A stretch of DNA of 64,000 nucleotides from Bifidobacterium primatium (lineage in GTDB: Bacteria > Actinomycetota > Actinomycetes > Actinomycetales > Bifidobacteriaceae): the NCBI RefSeq assembly GCF_002802875.1, contig NZ_PEBI01000001.1:1-64000 (forward strand), written 5' to 3'. Both the position numbers and the translations under genes were made by a program. Position 1 is the first letter of the stretch; the number at the start of each line of letters is the position of its first letter. Shown one piece after another: positions 9,683 through 18,573 of this stretch. Under the pieces are notes generated by a model. The model saw only the letters and a program-made list of their open reading frames with translations. It searched no databases and was not told the origin of the DNA.

Positions 9683-11202
9683 AGCGTTTCTCCATTCTGG
9701 ATCGACTTGCCTTCCGAAAGACCGGCCAGGTCGGGGACCGAATCGTTGCGCTCCCACCGGGCGGCGAGTCCGCTCAGACCCGATGCATGCGAGCCCTTCA
9801 GCAATACCACGGCGTGCGGATGGCGCAGGGCCAGGCGCAGCACGGCCCTGTCGGCGGCGTCCACGTCATGCACCAGTTCGGCCGCGGTGCCTTCGCCGCC
9901 GGCGCGCACGCCTTCGACGAGGTCGCCGGCCAGGGAGTCGAGGGCGGGGTCGTGGTCACTGCCGACGGCGATCACCGCGTCGAGGCCCAGTCCGGCCGCG
10001 TATTCGCCGATGCCGCGGTGCAACGCCGCCTCGTCGCCGCCGAGCTCGAGCATCGAACCGAGCACCGCGATTCTGAACGGCGCGACGCCGCCCTCCGTGG
10101 CCTTCCATCCGGCGAGGCCGTCGAGGCCGGCCTTCATGGAATCGGGGTTGGCGTTGAAGGAATCGTCGATGACGGTGAAGGACGCGCCCGCACGCTCCAG
10201 CGTCGATACCGCCATGCGATGGGGGCTGATGCGCTTCTGCTCGCCGAGCACACGCACGATGTCCTCCGCGGGGACGTCCAGATACCATGCGGCGGCGGAT
10301 GCGGCCAACGCGTTCATGACATTGTGACGTCCGGGGATGCCGAGACGGATGTGCAGCGGATCGGGCACGTCCGGCAACTTCATGTCGAAGCTTGCACGGT
10401 CGTGGTCGTCCGCGCTTACGTTCCAGGCGCGGATCTGTGCGTCGGAGCCCTGGCCGAACCAGTACACCAGTCCGGGGGCGAGGTTCGCCATGGGCACCAC
10501 ATGGTTGTCGTCGACGTTCAGGATGGCCACGCCGTCCTCGTCGAGGGCCCGGACGATCTCGCTCTTCGCCTGCTGGATGTTCTCCACGGAGCCGAATTCG
10601 CCGAGATGGGCGACACCGACCTTGAGCACGATGGAGATGTCGGGACGGGCGATCGACGTCAGGTAGGCGATCTCTCCGATATGGCTGGCGCCCATCTCGG
10701 AGACCAGATAGCGGGTCTGCGAATCCACTTCGAGCGCCGTCAGCGGCATGCCGATGTCGTTGTTGAACGATCCGATGGGAGCGATGGTCCTGGCCTGGCT
10801 CGACAACAGCGCCTTGAGCAGGTCCTTGGTCGTGGTCTTGCCGACCGATCCGGTGATGCCGACCACGGTGAACGGCTCGGACTCGGCGCGGCGACGGCGA
10901 ATGTTCTCCCTGGCCAGCAGTCCGAGTGCGGCGACCGTGTCACTGACCACGATCTGGTCGATGTCCACATCGTCGACGACATGGTCCACCAGCGCGGCGA
11001 CGGCACCGGCCTCAAGGGCCTTGCCAAGGAAGTCGTGACCGTCGACGCGTTCGCCGGCGATGGCCACGAACAGCGAGCCGGACTCGACCTTTCGCGAATC
11101 GGTCACCACCGACAAGATGGTCTCGGAGCCATCGTCCGCGGAGCCGCGGTGCAGCTCGCCGTCAACGGCCTGTGCCGCTTCCTTCACCGTTATGAGCATC
11201 AT
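9679..11202 (-). CDS. murF: UDP-MurNAc-tripeptide--D-alanyl-D-alanine ligase
   Basis: Adds D-Ala-D-Ala to complete the pentapeptide precursor. The 507-aa protein has the N-terminal substrate-binding fold (DSRKVESGSLFVAIAGERVDGHDF), the P-loop TGSVGKTTTKD, the NDIGMPLTAL signature and the C-terminal DSFNANPDSM motif. Two adjacent ATG codons at 11202/11199 could each serve as start. It ends in a GTGA overlap with mraY. Confidence 0.95.
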   Translation of the reverse strand: MMLITVKEAAQAVDGELHRGSADDGSETILSVVTDSRKVESGSLFVAIAGERVDGHDFLGKALEAGAVAALVDHVVDDVDIDQIVVSDTVAALGLLARENIRRRRAESEPFTVVGITGSVGKTTTKDLLKALLSSQARTIAPIGSFNNDIGMPLTALEVDSQTRYLVSEMGASHIGEIAYLTSIARPDISIVLKVGVAHLGEFGSVENIQQAKSEIVRALDEDGVAILNVDDNHVVPMANLAPGLVYWFGQGSDAQIRAWNVSADDHDRASFDMKLPDVPDPLHIRLGIPGRHNVMNALAASAAAWYLDVPAEDIVRVLGEQKRISPHRMAVSTLERAGASFTVIDDSFNANPDSMKAGLDGLAGWKATEGGVAPFRIAVLGSMLELGGDEAALHRGIGEYAAGLGLDAVIAVGSDHDPALDSLAGDLVEGVRAGGEGTAAELVHDVDAADRAVLRLALRHPHAVVLLKGSHASGLSGLAARWERNDSVPDLAGLSEGKSIQNGETL

Positions 11203-11288
11203 ACGTAATCAACCTCTTCCGTCTTCTCGTGGTAGTTCGTAAGTCCCTTTCGGCGTCCACCCTCCGGTGGCCGCCGCCGACGCCTCCG

Positions 11289-12170
11289 TCAGCCCATTTC
11301 CTTGGTCACCCGCAAGGCGCTGCGAATATTGCCCTTGCGCACCCCGGCCTTCATCACCATCGCGATGGCGAGGGACAGCCGGCGGTTCGAGGACTCGTCG
11401 TTCGCCCCGTCGTAGTGGGCGGCCATATCGTCCGTCTCGGCGGTGCGGTGGGCCACATGGGTGCGTTCGCGCAGCACGGCGCCGTATCGCTCCATGGTCT
11501 CCTTGAGCGAGGGACGGGATGCCGCCGCGTCGTCGGGCTCGCTCAGCGCGCATACGTCGACGACGACGGACGAGAGCGCACCGGGCAGCAAGGTCTGATC
11601 GTCGGCACCGATGACGACCGCGGATGCGCCGTCCTCCACGAACACCGACAGCATGCGCTGGATGTCCAGGGCGTTGAGCGGATACTCCTCGACCAGATGA
11701 CGTTCGAGGGACACGGAATGACGGAACCCGATCTGTCCGACGGGGTTGCCCAGCACGTGCAGCAGTCCGGCGATGTTCGACGCCTGCTTCGACGCCTGCT
11801 CGCCGGTCACCAGGAACACGGCGATGGCGTTGGACGGGTGTCCTGCGATGTCGGCGGCCATCTGCCCGTGCTCGGCATCGGTCAGGTCGCCGTAGAGAAT
11901 CGGGATGTTGCCCGCGAACCCCTGGCCTTGCGCGGAGGACGGCAGCAGCACCGCATACGCTCCGCGACGTTCCGCCTGCAGCACCACGTCGGCGTTCAGC
12001 CCCATGGCCGGGGCGATATACAGCGCGCCGGGGCTCACGGAATCCATGTCGTTGGCCAGCGAGGTCACCGTGACCTTGCCGCAGGACCTGTTGTCGGTCA
12101 TCAGACCGTACCGTTCACGGAGGTCGGCGATGGTGAGATGCTCCGTGCTCGCTTCGCTTAATGCGCTCAT
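11289..12170 (-). CDS. MurE-like protein lacking the ATP-binding P-loop
   Basis: A 293-aa protein in the slot where murE normally sits between ftsI and murF. Residues about 30-80 resemble the MurE/MurF N-terminal domain (VTSLANDMDSVSPGALYIA). Where MurE has TGTNGKTTT, it has VTGEQASKQASN (about 121-132), so the phosphate-binding lysine and threonines are not in register. After that, NPVGQIG recalls the MurE central domain, but the C-terminal ligase domain is missing. It is probably not a ligase; a structural or regulatory role is inference. The catalytic MurE must be encoded outside this window. The open frame and operon position argue against random decay. Confidence 0.7.
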   Translation of the reverse strand: MSALSEASTEHLTIADLRERYGLMTDNRSCGKVTVTSLANDMDSVSPGALYIAPAMGLNADVVLQAERRGAYAVLLPSSAQGQGFAGNIPILYGDLTDAEHGQMAADIAGHPSNAIAVFLVTGEQASKQASNIAGLLHVLGNPVGQIGFRHSVSLERHLVEEYPLNALDIQRMLSVFVEDGASAVVIGADDQTLLPGALSSVVVDVCALSEPDDAAASRPSLKETMERYGAVLRERTHVAHRTAETDDMAAHYDGANDESSNRRLSLAIAMVMKAGVRKGNIRSALRVTKEMG

Positions 12171-12216
12171 GCCTCACCTCTTGCTGCGTTGATCATGTTG
12201 TCTCGCATGGTCCCTT

Positions 12217-14013
12217 TCACCATTCTGTAGGAATAGCATTTTTCCTTGCGGACGAGGCAGGCACCTCGTACTTCTGCATAAGGAATTCACCAATGGTCGC
12301 GACGACCGGACCGGCGGTGATGCCGCCGTAGATGCCGTCGGGGTTCATCAGCACGACGGTGACCACATACCGGGGGTTGTCGGCGGGAATCGCGGCGATG
12401 AAATCGCCGATGTGGTTGTTGAGAGCGCCGCTGGAGTCGGCCACCTGCGCGGTGCCCGACTTGCCGGCGATACGGTAGCCCTTGATGCTGGCGACGTTCT
12501 TGTACTGGGAGGCCATCGACTCCATCATGTCCATGAGCTCGCTCGCCACGGATTCGTCGATGACCCGCACCGGCTGGTTGGCCGAGGGCGTGGTGTCGTT
12601 GCCGTCCGCGTCGGTCGACGATTCGATGATCGACTGGCCACAGCGCACGCCCTTGTTGGCGATGGTGGCGACGACGTTGGTCATCTGCAGCGCGGAGGCC
12701 GAATAGCCCTGACCGAACAGCACGGTGTTGCGTGTGCGCAGGTCCCATGACTGGTAGGGCGCCAGCTGTCCGCGCGATTCGCCGGGGAAGTTCAGTCCCG
12801 TGCTCTGTCCGATGCCGAATTTGGTGATGTAGTCGTAGCGCTGCTTGAGCGTGTAGTTCTTCGAGGCCATGACCGTGCCGACGTTCGACGACTCCTTGAG
12901 TATTCCGGCGAGCGTGAGGTTCTGCAGGCCGTGCTCGTGCGAGTCGTGGTAGGTCTGGCCGTTGATCTCGGTCTGGTACGGCACCTGGAACTTGTCGGTC
13001 GGCTTGTGCAGCCCCTCCTGCAGCAGCCCGGCGGCGGTGATGAGCTTGCCCGTCGAGCCCGGCTCGAACACCGTGGTCACGGCCTTGGACGCGTTCATCT
13101 TGGCCCCGTCGCTGCCGGCGGCGTAGGTGTCGGTGTCGGCGATGGCGCGGATCTTGCCGCTCTTGACCTCCTCGACCACGGCGATGCCCCAGTCGGCTCC
13201 TGTCTTCTTCTTGGCGTCCTGCAGGGCCTTCTTCACGTACCATTGGGTGTCCCAGTCGATGGTGAGCTTCACCTTGCCGCCATCCACCGGCTGCTCAGAT
13301 TCGGTTCGTGTGCCGGGGATCTCCTGGCCGTTGGCGCCGCGCTGGTATCGGACGGAACCGTCCTTGCCGACCAGCGACGCGTTGGTCATCTTCTCGATTC
13401 CCGCGACTCCGGCACCGGAGTCGTCGACGCCGCCGAGCACGCCGCCGAGCAGGCCGTCCTTGTCGGAGTATTCGCGCTTGCTGGTGAGCTCGTAGTTGAT
13501 GACCCCGGAGAGATGCAGCTTGTCGATGGATCGCTTGACCGCCGGCACCACGTTCTTCTTGAGGATCACGTACCGGCTTTCGCCCACGAGCTTGCCGCCA
13601 AGCTCCATGGTGTTCATGCCCAGCACCGGCGCCAGCAGCTTGGCCACTGCGGCGGCGCCCTCGGCGTTGACGTTCTTGCCGTCGATGGAGTGGCAGACGC
13701 TCTGGTTGTTGCCCTTGCAGTCGACGGGCTTGAAGTCGGCCACGGCCTTCTGATCGGCGTAGACCGTATAGCGCTCCACGCTCTGCGCCAGTACCACGCC
13801 ATTGGTGTCGACGATGGTGCCGCGCTGCGATTGCAGCGGCTTGGTGACCGTACGGCTGGCGGTGGCCGCCTGCGCCATCGATTCGGCGGAGAACAGCTGG
13901 ATGTACGACAGTCTCGCGATGCATGCCGACGCGAGCAGGGCGAGCACGATGCCGATGACCAGGGCGCGGCGCCGGAAGATGTCTCCCTGACTGCGTTGTG
14001 CCTTGCGGTTCAC
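12217..14013 (-). CDS. ftsI: Septal penicillin-binding protein (FtsI/PBP3, class B transpeptidase)
   Basis: Cross-links septal peptidoglycan and partners FtsW. The 598-aa protein has a short cytoplasmic tail, one membrane helix at about 17-33, the dimerisation motif RGTIVDTNG near 64-72, and the three active-site motifs: STGK (Ser320), SSN (375-377) and KSGT (517-520). The start is GTG forming GTGA with the end of the upstream ftsL-like gene, so translation is probably coupled. Confidence 0.95.
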   Translation of the reverse strand: MNRKAQRSQGDIFRRRALVIGIVLALLASACIARLSYIQLFSAESMAQAATASRTVTKPLQSQRGTIVDTNGVVLAQSVERYTVYADQKAVADFKPVDCKGNNQSVCHSIDGKNVNAEGAAAVAKLLAPVLGMNTMELGGKLVGESRYVILKKNVVPAVKRSIDKLHLSGVINYELTSKREYSDKDGLLGGVLGGVDDSGAGVAGIEKMTNASLVGKDGSVRYQRGANGQEIPGTRTESEQPVDGGKVKLTIDWDTQWYVKKALQDAKKKTGADWGIAVVEEVKSGKIRAIADTDTYAAGSDGAKMNASKAVTTVFEPGSTGKLITAAGLLQEGLHKPTDKFQVPYQTEINGQTYHDSHEHGLQNLTLAGILKESSNVGTVMASKNYTLKQRYDYITKFGIGQSTGLNFPGESRGQLAPYQSWDLRTRNTVLFGQGYSASALQMTNVVATIANKGVRCGQSIIESSTDADGNDTTPSANQPVRVIDESVASELMDMMESMASQYKNVASIKGYRIAGKSGTAQVADSSGALNNHIGDFIAAIPADNPRYVVTVVLMNPDGIYGGITAGPVVATIGEFLMQKYEVPASSARKNAIPTEW

Positions 14014-14471
14014 TTGCTTCCCTTCGCGTTGTTCGTTCCCGACTGGTATCCCTGCAGGTCGATGGTCAGGGCGTCCGAGCCGGGGACCATGCCCAGCTTC
14101 TGGGCCTTCTGCGGCAGGGACGCCTCAAGCGCGTCGAGCTTCGTCTGGCGTTCCTGCACATCCTGGGTGAGGCGTCCGATGGACTGCTGCGTATCGGTGA
14201 TCGCGAACGAGTCCTCCACCATCTGGGTGCGCAGCACCAGCGAGCCGATCAGGCTGGCGGCGAGGAATACGATGGCGCAGACGAAATGGAGGATGCGCAG
14301 ACGCTTCGGCCTCGCATTGCCCATCACCATCTTCAATCGTCCGCGCAGCGTGTCCGGGTCGGTCTGCTCGGCGGAGGACACCCGCAGATGGGGCCGCGAC
14401 TGCGTCTGCGAGCGCATGCCGCGGGGTGCGGATTCGACGCGCTTGCGTGCGGTTCGTGATGATGCGCTCAT
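14010..14471 (-). CDS. ftsL: FtsL-like septum protein
   Basis: A 153-aa bitopic protein: a basic cytoplasmic tail of about 65 residues, one transmembrane helix (LHFVCAIVFLAASLIGSLVL), then a coiled coil (ITDTQQSIGRLTQDVQERQ) and a hydrophilic end. Sequence conservation in FtsL is low, so the call rests on topology and the fixed position between rsmH and ftsI. The start ATG lies in an ATGA overlap with the rsmH stop and has GAAGGGGA upstream. Confidence 0.8.
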   Translation of the reverse strand: MSASSRTARKRVESAPRGMRSQTQSRPHLRVSSAEQTDPDTLRGRLKMVMGNARPKRLRILHFVCAIVFLAASLIGSLVLRTQMVEDSFAITDTQQSIGRLTQDVQERQTKLDALEASLPQKAQKLGMVPGSDALTIDLQGYQSGTNNAKGSK

Positions 14472-15535
14472 CGGCGTCCCCTTCGTGTGGAGGTCCTGGT
14501 CGTTCTGGTGGTCTTCGTCGTCTTGGTCGCCGCGTACCCGGCATGCTGGCCTTCGGTGAACCGCCTGACCCATCGGTCGGGTATGGGGCGGGTCAGTTCC
14601 ACGGCGCGCAGCCTCACCGATGCCGATCGAGGGTTCGAGGCGATCTCCTCGGCGTCGGCCTTGATGGCGCCTCGGGTGAGGTCACGGAAGAACGGTCGTG
14701 CGTCGTCGGGGATGACGGGCATGTCGGCCGGGACGTCGATCTTCAATCCGTTCGCCATGAACCGCTTGACGGTCTTGTCTTCGAGCGAATGATACGACTC
14801 GACGACCAGGCGGCCTCCCTCGGCGAGGTGCAGCGCGGCCTGCGGCAGGGTGGACGCCAGTTTGTCCAGTTCGCCGTTGACCTCGATGCGCAGTGCCTGG
14901 AACACCCGTTTCGCGGGGTTGCCGGCGGGCCTGTGGGCCTTCGGCACCACCCTGTCGACGAGGGCGTTGAGCTGCGCCGAGGTGCGTATGCGTTCGTGAT
15001 TCCGGTTCTCCACGATGGCCTTTGCGATCGGTCCGGAGAACCGTTCCTCGCCGTATTCGCGGAAGATGCCGTGGAGTCGTTCCACGGGGTATTCGTTCAG
15101 CACGCTCTCCGCGGTGAGCGGCTGGGAGGGGTCCATGCGCATGTCCAGCGGGGCGTCATGGGAATAGGAGAAGCCCCGTTCCGTCTCGTCGATCTGCAGG
15201 CTGGAGAGTCCCAGGTCCATGAATACGGCGTTCACCTGGTCGATGCCTCGTTCGGCGAGCACGTCGGCGAGGGAGTCGAAGGCGGAGTGCACGGGGATGA
15301 AGCGATCGGCCAGACCGTTGTCCTCCATGCGTCGGGTTGCCAGGGCGAGGGCCTCCTCGTCGCGGTCTATGCCGATGAGGCGGGCGTCGGGAGCGGCCTT
15401 GAGGAATGCCGTGGCGTGGCCCGCGAGGCCAAGCGTGCAGTCCACGATGACGGAGCCGGGCCGCTGGGCCGCCCCCGAGACGAGACGAACGCAGTCCTCG
15501 AGCAGGACCGGCTGATGAATGGCTGTGATATCCAT
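14468..15535 (-). CDS. rsmH: 16S rRNA (cytosine(1402)-N4)-methyltransferase
   Basis: SAM-dependent N4 methylation of C1402 in the ribosomal decoding centre. The 355-aa product starts MDITAIHQPVLLEDCV and shows the SAM-binding DCTLGLAGHA, DLGLSSLQID and the C-terminal SYHSLEDKTVKRF signature. The ATG has AGGAAAG 5 bases upstream; upstream in-frame codons overlap mraZ and are not homologous. It follows mraZ by 7 bases and overlaps the ftsL-like gene. Confidence 0.95.
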   Translation of the reverse strand: MDITAIHQPVLLEDCVRLVSGAAQRPGSVIVDCTLGLAGHATAFLKAAPDARLIGIDRDEEALALATRRMEDNGLADRFIPVHSAFDSLADVLAERGIDQVNAVFMDLGLSSLQIDETERGFSYSHDAPLDMRMDPSQPLTAESVLNEYPVERLHGIFREYGEERFSGPIAKAIVENRNHERIRTSAQLNALVDRVVPKAHRPAGNPAKRVFQALRIEVNGELDKLASTLPQAALHLAEGGRLVVESYHSLEDKTVKRFMANGLKIDVPADMPVIPDDARPFFRDLTRGAIKADAEEIASNPRSASVRLRAVELTRPIPDRWVRRFTEGQHAGYAATKTTKTTRTTRTSTRRGRR

Positions 15536-15542
15536 GTCTTTC

Positions 15543-16040
15543 CTAGAACTCCACCGTCGGTAATACGTCATCGGCAATATCGGCATACCCCTGTTCCTGT
15601 TCGGTCAGATAGGCCTCCCAGGATTCGCGGTTCCATATCTCGGCCCTGGTTCCGACGCCGATGACGACGACATCGTTGCCCAGTCCCGCGTAGTCCCGCA
15701 GCATGGGCGGGACCACCACCCTGCCCTGCTTGTCGGGAGCCTGGTCGACCGCTCCGGAAAGAAAGACACGCAGATAGTCCCGCGCGGCCTTGTTCCCCAG
15801 GGATGTGCGCTGAATCTGGGCGGCGACGCGTCGGAATTCGCTGTGGGGCAGCAGATACACGCATCGCTCCTGTCCTCGGGCCATGACCAGTCCGGAACCC
15901 AGCTGACCGCGCAGCTTTGCGGGAAGGGCCAGCCTTCCCTTGGCGTCGATCTTCGGAGTGTAGGTTCCCAGAAGCAGCGGCGGCAGATCCATCGAGGGCT
16001 CAGCGGCGGCGTCGGATGGCATAACGGAGTCATCGGCCAT
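15543..16040 (-). CDS. mraZ: Transcriptional regulator MraZ
   Basis: AbrB-like DNA-binding repressor of the dcw cluster. The 165-aa protein contains two MraZ domains, each with the basic DAKGRLALPAK-type motif (DAKGRLALPAKLR and DKQGRVVVPPMLR). An N-terminal extension of about 22 residues precedes the first domain. The start ATG has AAGGAGG 9 bases upstream. It is the first gene of the cluster, and phased TGGKG boxes lie 46-81 bases upstream of its start, consistent with autoregulation. Confidence 0.95.
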   Translation of the reverse strand: MADDSVMPSDAAAEPSMDLPPLLLGTYTPKIDAKGRLALPAKLRGQLGSGLVMARGQERCVYLLPHSEFRRVAAQIQRTSLGNKAARDYLRVFLSGAVDQAPDKQGRVVVPPMLRDYAGLGNDVVVIGVGTRAEIWNRESWEAYLTEQEQGYADIADDVLPTVEF

Positions 16041-16086
16041 CGCGTTCACCTCCTTGCCCCACAATGCTGAACCGCGACCAACAGTT

Positions 16087-16121
16087 CACCACTCTACCCC
16101 ACCAATCACCATTCTTCACCA
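16087..16121 (-). promoter_or_regulatory. MraZ operator: four TGGKG boxes with 10-bp phase
   Basis: On the mraZ strand, TGGTG (16121-16117), TGGTG (16111-16107), TGGGG (16101-16097) and TGGTG (16091-16087) recur exactly every 10 bp. A weaker GGGTG at 16141-16137 keeps the same phase. E. coli MraZ binds TGGGN repeats spaced by 5 bases, so this matches the known operator layout in a GGT/GGG variant. Confidence 0.8.
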
Positions 16122-16283
16122 CCGAATGGCGTTTTTCACCCACATCTCATCACATTCGCCTCGTCGGACGCCACATCCGCGTCAGGAGAGGACGACCGGC
16201 CGTGGCCACGGGCCTTTTAGAGGGCTGGGCGTATAGTGGGCTGCCGAACTTTTTACGCCCCACATCTCAAGGAGCGACCTGAA

Positions 16284-18563
16284 ATGTCGAATTATTCCTC
16301 GCAGTTGCGTGACGAACAGCATGCCGTCGACCGCGCCTATGGCAGGCTCGACGAGCTGCGCGCCCAGGCGTGGAAGAGACTGGAACGCGTAAGGGCGGCA
16401 GGCTCCCACGGGTCGCCGACCCAGCGCACGGAACGCGATTCGTTCGCCACCATGTACGAGGACCGTCTCACCCAGCTGAGGGCCGTCGAGGATCGGCTGG
16501 TGTTCGGACGTCTGGATGACTCCAAGGGAACCCGGCGCTATATCGGCCGCATCGGTCTTTCCAGCGCCGAACACGAGCCGATCCTGACCGACTGGAGGGC
16601 CGACGCGGCCCGACCGTTCTATGAGGCGACGCCGGCGCACCGCAGCGGCATCGTGATGAGACGACACATCACGCTCCGGTTCCGCGAGGTCGTGGGCATC
16701 GAGGACGAGGTGCTCGACGTCCACGCATCCCAGGTGGGCGAGGCCTCGGCATCCGGCACGCTTACCGGCGAGGGCGCGCTGCTCGCCTCGCTGAGCACCC
16801 GTCGCACCGGCAAGATGACCGATATCGTCGCCACCATCCAGGCCGAGCAGGACCGTATCATCCGCGCACCGCTGAACAGGGCCGTCGTGGTGCAGGGAGG
16901 TCCGGGAACAGGCAAGACCGCGGTGGCTCTGCACCGTGCCGCGTATCTCCTGTACACGCATCGCAAGATGCTGCAGCGTTCCGGGGTGCTGGTCGTGGGC
17001 CCAAGCCCGTCGTTCCTGCACTACATCGATCAGGTGCTCCCCTCGCTGGGCGAGACCGGCGTGGTTTCGCGCACCATGGCGAATCTCATCCCCGGCGTGG
17101 AGGCCGGCGCCGTGGATTCGCCGCGCGCCGCCGCCCTCAAGGGCGACAAGCGCATGGCCACCGTCATCGCCAATGCGGTCGCGGCCCGCGAGCGCGTTCC
17201 GCAGTCGCTGCCGTCGGTGAAGATCAACGGCTTCGTGGTGCCCATGCTGGCCAGCGACATCGCCACCGCGCTCAACGACGCGAAGCGCACCCGGCATCCC
17301 CATAACAAGGCCCGCGAGACCTTCGTCGATTCGATGCTGCATTTCATGGTCATGCGCTACACCGAGCAGCTGGACTACGATCCCGAGCGCTCCGAGCTCG
17401 CCCAGGTGCGCTCCACGCTGCGCATGAGCGATGATGTGCGCAGGGCCCTCAATCTCGCATGGCTGCCCATGACGGCGCAGTGGCTCATCGACGACCTGTG
17501 GGCCAAGCCGCACAAGCTGCGTCGGTACGCCCCATGGCTGAGCGACGACGACATCGCAGAACTGACCCGCGAGAAGGGTTCGCCGCTCACCGTCTCCGAC
17601 GTCCCTCTGCTCGACGAGGCCATGGAGCTGCTCGGACCCGACCCGCGTGAGGCCGAGGCCCGCAACCGCAAGGCCGCGCAGCGTCGTCAGGACGAGGAGT
17701 TCGCCAAGGAGACGCTGGCACAGGCGGGCATCGGGTCGGGCATCGTCTCCTCGAGCATGCTGCTCGACCAGATCAACGGGCTCGACGAGGACACCACCGC
17801 GCAGCGCGCGGCCAGCGAACGGGAATGGACCTTCGGCCACATCGTCATCGACGAGGCGCAGGAGCTCACCGCCATGGACTGGCGGGCGCTGATCCGCCGC
17901 TGCCCCTCCCGCTCCTTCACCATCGTCGGCGACATCGCACAGACGTCGGCCCTGGCCGGGTCGCGGTCCTGGCGCAAGATGCTTGACCCGTTGTTCGGCC
18001 CGGAGGGCTGGGACCTCAACGAGCTGACGATCGACTACCGCAACCCGCAGGAGGTCTCCGACCTCGCCTCGCGGTTCGCGCAGGGCGAAGGACTGTATAT
18101 CTCCACGGTCAAGGCGGTCCGGCACATACCCGATTCCGTCGAGAACATCGCGCTGCCGGACCTCGGCCAGGTGATGCAGACCGCCGGCGAGTACGCCGCC
18201 GACCTGGCCACGCGGTTCGTCTCCGAAGACGGGACCGGCCGTATCGCCGTCATCGCCGATCGGGAGCTGCTGCCTCGGCTCGGCGACGCCGTATGGCGAT
18301 GCGTCGCACAGCGCCTGGGCGAGCATCGGACCGAATCCCTGCGCGCCCAAGCGGCATGGGAGAGCCAGGTGAGCCTGTGCACGCCCCAGGATGTCAAGGG
18401 CCTTGAATTCGATGCCGTCGTCGTGGTCGAGCCCGGTCTCATCGAGGACAACGCGCCGTCCCGTCTGGTGGCGGCGTCCGATCTCTACGTGGCCATGACC
18501 CGCCCCACCCAGAAGCTCGTTCTGGTGAGGACCCAGGATGACTTAGACCACCTTGCGATATAG
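16284..18563 (+). CDS. HelD-family UvrD-like helicase (RNA polymerase recycling type)
   Basis: A 759-aa SF1 ATPase. An N-terminal coiled-coil-rich region (about 1-90) precedes the Walker A motif QGGPGTGKTA (about 204-213), Walker B IDEAQE and a C-terminal helicase motif with ATSDLYVAMTRPT. This architecture is that of HelD/HelR, which removes stalled RNA polymerase from DNA; actinobacterial HelR contributes to rifampicin tolerance. The start is ATG with AAGGAG nearby, and a TATAGT hexamer at 16232-16237 may be its -10 element. It diverges from mraZ. Confidence 0.85.
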   Translation: MSNYSSQLRDEQHAVDRAYGRLDELRAQAWKRLERVRAAGSHGSPTQRTERDSFATMYEDRLTQLRAVEDRLVFGRLDDSKGTRRYIGRIGLSSAEHEPILTDWRADAARPFYEATPAHRSGIVMRRHITLRFREVVGIEDEVLDVHASQVGEASASGTLTGEGALLASLSTRRTGKMTDIVATIQAEQDRIIRAPLNRAVVVQGGPGTGKTAVALHRAAYLLYTHRKMLQRSGVLVVGPSPSFLHYIDQVLPSLGETGVVSRTMANLIPGVEAGAVDSPRAAALKGDKRMATVIANAVAARERVPQSLPSVKINGFVVPMLASDIATALNDAKRTRHPHNKARETFVDSMLHFMVMRYTEQLDYDPERSELAQVRSTLRMSDDVRRALNLAWLPMTAQWLIDDLWAKPHKLRRYAPWLSDDDIAELTREKGSPLTVSDVPLLDEAMELLGPDPREAEARNRKAAQRRQDEEFAKETLAQAGIGSGIVSSSMLLDQINGLDEDTTAQRAASEREWTFGHIVIDEAQELTAMDWRALIRRCPSRSFTIVGDIAQTSALAGSRSWRKMLDPLFGPEGWDLNELTIDYRNPQEVSDLASRFAQGEGLYISTVKAVRHIPDSVENIALPDLGQVMQTAGEYAADLATRFVSEDGTGRIAVIADRELLPRLGDAVWRCVAQRLGEHRTESLRAQAAWESQVSLCTPQDVKGLEFDAVVVVEPGLIEDNAPSRLVAASDLYVAMTRPTQKLVLVRTQDDLDHLAI

Positions 18564-18573
18564 AGTAGGGCAC

